Source: JANMZO01 sp963763135 (lineage in GTDB: Bacteria > Actinomycetota > Acidimicrobiia > Acidimicrobiales > JANYDT01). From it: a stretch of DNA of 64,000 bases. Shown here piece by piece: positions 62,211 through 64,000 of this stretch. Made by a program: the position numbers and the translations under genes. The stretch lies in assembly GCA_963763135.1 (NCBI GenBank), contig CAVXNJ010000012.1:372001-436000 (forward strand), given 5' to 3'. The number at the start of each line of letters is the position of its first letter. The stretch's first letter is position 1. The notes below the pieces were generated by a model. That model saw only the letters and a program-made list of their open reading frames with translations. It was not told the origin of the DNA and did no database searches.

Positions 62211-62389
62211 CCACAGGCCCAAACAAATCTCGTTGCAACGCTCAGGACACAAGCCGGCGAACGACGTTGGGGCTAAAGCAGCGGCTGCTCACTCAGCACA
62301 CGCACACGCTCACGCTCACGAGACTTCACGCAACATTAAACGGCGCTGTACCGACACCGTGATCCGACACGGCCGGTCGAGAGGACATC
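62211..62389. other. Intergenic region before the insertion element
   Basis: These 179 bp hold a short CACACGCACACGCTCACGCT-type simple sequence and no recognisable gene, terminator or promoter. Confidence 0.5.
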
Positions 62390-62404
62390 CGGTGGAGATG
62401 ATGG
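62390..62404. repeat. 15-bp direct repeat, left copy (target-site duplication)
   Basis: CGGTGGAGATGATGG, identical to 63786-63800. The right copy is the 3' end of the tRNA-Ala gene plus three bases. The left copy directly abuts the TGTG end of the insertion element. Confidence 0.88.
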
Positions 62405-62409
62405 TGTGT

Positions 62410-62501
62410 TGTCTCAGGACATAGGAAACCCATGTCGCGAGTCATAGGAAACAGCTGTCGCGAGACACTGGAAACTGATGTCGCGGGTCATAGGAAACAC
62501 T
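62410..62501 (+). repeat. Four 23-bp iterons at the left end of the IS
   Basis: Units start at 62410, 62433, 62456 and 62479, an exact 23-bp period. The pattern is TGTCKCRRGWCAYNGGAAAC. The first unit is part of the left terminal inverted repeat, and the third is the best match to the right end (TGTCGCGAGACA in its reverse complement). They are probably multiple transposase-binding sites and may also overlap the transposase promoter. Confidence 0.88.
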
Positions 62502-62508
62502 CGGATGG

Positions 62509-63737
62509 GTGTCTAAAGCCCGACTGATCATCACCGCTGTCACTATCGAACACCGCTCCGCCACCGAGGTCGCCCGCACCTACGGCGTGTCGAGAGTCCG
62601 GGTCTACGAACTTCTCGCCCGGTACCGCACCGAAGGCGATGCCGCGTTCGAACCACGCTCACGCGCACCCCGAACCCGACCCACGGCGACACCACCATCA
62701 ACCATTGAACTCATCGTTTCCCTACGAAACGAGCTAACCACCGCCGGACTCGACGCGGGCGCTGACACGATCGCCTGGCACCTCCAACACCACCACCACC
62801 TCACCGTGTCACGAGCCACGATCTACCGGGCGATCAGACACCACGGACTCGTTGAACCGCAACCGAAGAAACGTCCGAAAACGTCCTACATCCGGTTCGC
62901 CGCGGAACAACCAAACGAAACCTGGCAATCAGACATGACCCACTACCGACTCACCGCCAACCGTGACGTGGAGATCATCACCTGGCTCGATGACCACTCC
63001 CGCATGGCCCTCTCCGTCACCGCTCACAAGGTCGTTACCGGCCAAACCGTCACCACCACCTTCCTCACAACCACCGAAACATATGGCATTCCCGCCTCCA
63101 CACTCACCGATAACGGCCTCATCTACACCGCCCGATACGCCGGAGGGCGAGGGGGACGCAACAGTTTCGAGACCACCCTCATCCGCCTCGCAGTACTGCA
63201 AAAGAACTCCAAACCCAACCATCCGACCACCTGCGGAAAAGTCGAACGATTCCAACAAACCCTCAAACGCTGGCTCAACGCACAACCCCGACCCGGCGAC
63301 CATCAACGAGCTACAAACACTGCTCGATACCTTCGTGCAGATCTACAACCACCAACGACCCCACCGCTCACTGCCACACCACCAAACGCCCGCCACCGCC
63401 TACCAAGCCCGACCAAAACCAACACCAGCGAACACACCACAAACCCGCCACCGACCAGTCCCGACTACGCCACGACCGCATCGACAACACCGGCAAAATC
63501 ACCCTCCGCCACAACGGACACCTCTACAAAATCGGCATCGGACGACCCCACGGCGGAACCCCCGTCCTCCTCCTCATCAACCAACTCGACATCCGCGTCG
63601 TCCACGCCAACACCGGCGAACTCCTCCGACAACTCACCCTCGACCCCACCCGCACCTACCAACCCACCGGCCACAAACAAGGCGGACCCAAACGACCCTA
63701 CGGCCCACACAAAAACCCACACCCCAAAAACAAATGA
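62509..63737 (+). pseudogene. IS481-family transposase, two frameshifts
   Basis: Translation from GTG 62509 gives an N-terminal helix-turn-helix (SATEVARTYGVSRVRVYELLARY), the DDE residues in WQSDMTHYRL, LTDNGLIYTARY and CGKVERFQQTLKRWL, typical of IS481. Near 63290 the frame must shift to ATINELQTLLDTFVQIYNHQ and RPHRSLPHHQTPATAYQARP. Near 63440 it shifts again to RLRHDRIDNTGKITLRHNG and LYKIGIGRPHGGTPVLLLIN, ending at TGA 63735-63737. All catalytic residues are present, so the element is probably recent, and the shifts may again be sequence errors. Confidence 0.82.
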
Positions 63738-63785
63738 ACCCCCAAAACGGGGGTTCACCAGTTACCGATGTCTCGCGACATCACA

Positions 63786-63800
63786 CGGTGGAGATGATGG
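63786..63800. repeat. 15-bp direct repeat, right copy (in the tRNA-Ala 3' end)
   Basis: CGGTGGAGATGATGG overlaps the 3' acceptor and T-stem bases of the minus-strand tRNA-Ala and matches 62390-62404 exactly. Confidence 0.88.
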
Positions 63801-63861
63801 GAATCGAACCCACGACCTCTTCATTGCGAACGAAGCGCTCTGCCAACTGAGCTACATCCCC
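63789..63861 (-). tRNA. tRNA-Ala (anticodon CGC)
   Basis: On the minus strand, GGGGATG pairs with CATCTCC to form the acceptor stem, including the G3-U70 wobble that defines alanine tRNAs. The D-arm is GCTCAGTTGGCAGAGC, the anticodon stem-loop is CTTCG-TTCGCAA-TGAAG with anticodon CGC, and the T-arm is GTGGG-TTCGATT-CCCAT. The discriminator is A. The CCA end is not fully encoded (ACCG follows). Confidence 0.95.
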
Positions 63862-64000
63862 GGGAGCACTCACATTAGCGGTTCTCACGGACGAGTGATG
63901 AAACCACACAAAGTGATATTTTTGCCTTAAGTTCGCCACACATAGTGGCGATGAACTGGAAACGACCACGCTGGTCGGTCATCTTCCCCAGTTCTAAGGC
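63862..64000. other. Right-edge region upstream of tRNA-Ala
   Basis: It should hold the tRNA promoter: TAATGT on the minus strand lies about 14 bp before the tRNA 5' end, without a clear -35 box. CGCCAC-ACATA-GTGGCG (63934-63950) and GACCA-CGC-TGGTC near 63965 are short perfect inverted repeats. No coding region is recognisable. Confidence 0.4.

Larger units (their letters stand above)
62405..63785 (+). mobile_element. IS481-family-like insertion sequence, 1381 bp
   Basis: The element begins and ends with 30-bp imperfect inverted repeats (62405-62434 and 63756-63785, about 21 of 30 positions matching, both starting TGTG). It is flanked by a 15-bp direct repeat. It contains one transposase gene with a DDE core of the IS481 type. 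TSDs of up to about 15 bp are known in this family. The insertion is immediately downstream of a tRNA-Ala 3' end, leaving the tRNA intact. Confidence 0.85.

Noticed and set aside
62390..63861. Integrative element with attL/attR at the tRNA gene
   Set aside because: There is no tyrosine or serine integrase between the repeats; the only gene is a DDE transposase and the ends are inverted repeats, so a target-site duplication is the simpler reading.

Overview
The window looks like one contig from a high-GC Gram-positive bacterium of the Actinomycetota, possibly Acidimicrobiia. This is inferred from the gene set: a polyphosphate glucokinase, a giant surface protein ending in an LAFTG class-E-type sortase signal, many GTG starts, a MurL/MurD2 peptidoglycan-precursor pair and strongly GC-biased codons. 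No rRNA is present, so the placement rests on gene content alone.

Left part (0-22 kb). The 3' 11.6 kb of a giant modular wall-anchored protein is followed by an FkbM methyltransferase, a long-form glyA closed by a strong terminator, a convergent PfkB sugar/nucleoside kinase, a three-gene ABC-2 exporter (permease and two ATPases), an M1 aminopeptidase, a frameshifted GNAT gene and a small class III adenylate cyclase.

Middle (22-41 kb). A long minus-strand block carries, in transcription order, a small helical protein gene, glmS, an MMPL transporter, a Tat-exported L,D-transpeptidase-like protein, manA, a GGDEF-EAL protein, murL, murD2 and a single-chain tandem ABC exporter. glmS, manA, murL, murD2 and the transpeptidase all feed cell-envelope synthesis. 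murL, murD2 and the exporter are packed with essentially no spacing.

Right part (41-62 kb). After an M18 aminopeptidase, ppgK and a pair of paralogous exported proteins comes a polysaccharide locus: two Wzy/WaaL-like membrane proteins, an initiating sugar-1-phosphate transferase, a Wzx flippase, at least six glycosyltransferases, a methyltransferase, UDP-glucose dehydrogenase, UDP-glucuronate decarboxylase and a Wzz/BY-kinase-like chain-length protein. Together they would make UDP-glucuronate and UDP-xylose, build lipid-linked repeat units, flip them and polymerise them.

Right end (62.4-63.9 kb). An IS481-like element with 30-bp imperfect inverted ends and four 23-bp iterons sits exactly at the 3' end of a tRNA-Ala(CGC) gene, flanked by a 15-bp direct repeat.

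Two window-wide features stand out. First, tandem repeats occur in most gene gaps (units of 10, 14, 23, 31, 60, 144 and 150 bp). Second, single-base frameshifts become very dense beyond 55 kb while the encoded motifs stay conserved. This pattern fits base-calling or assembly error better than gene decay.
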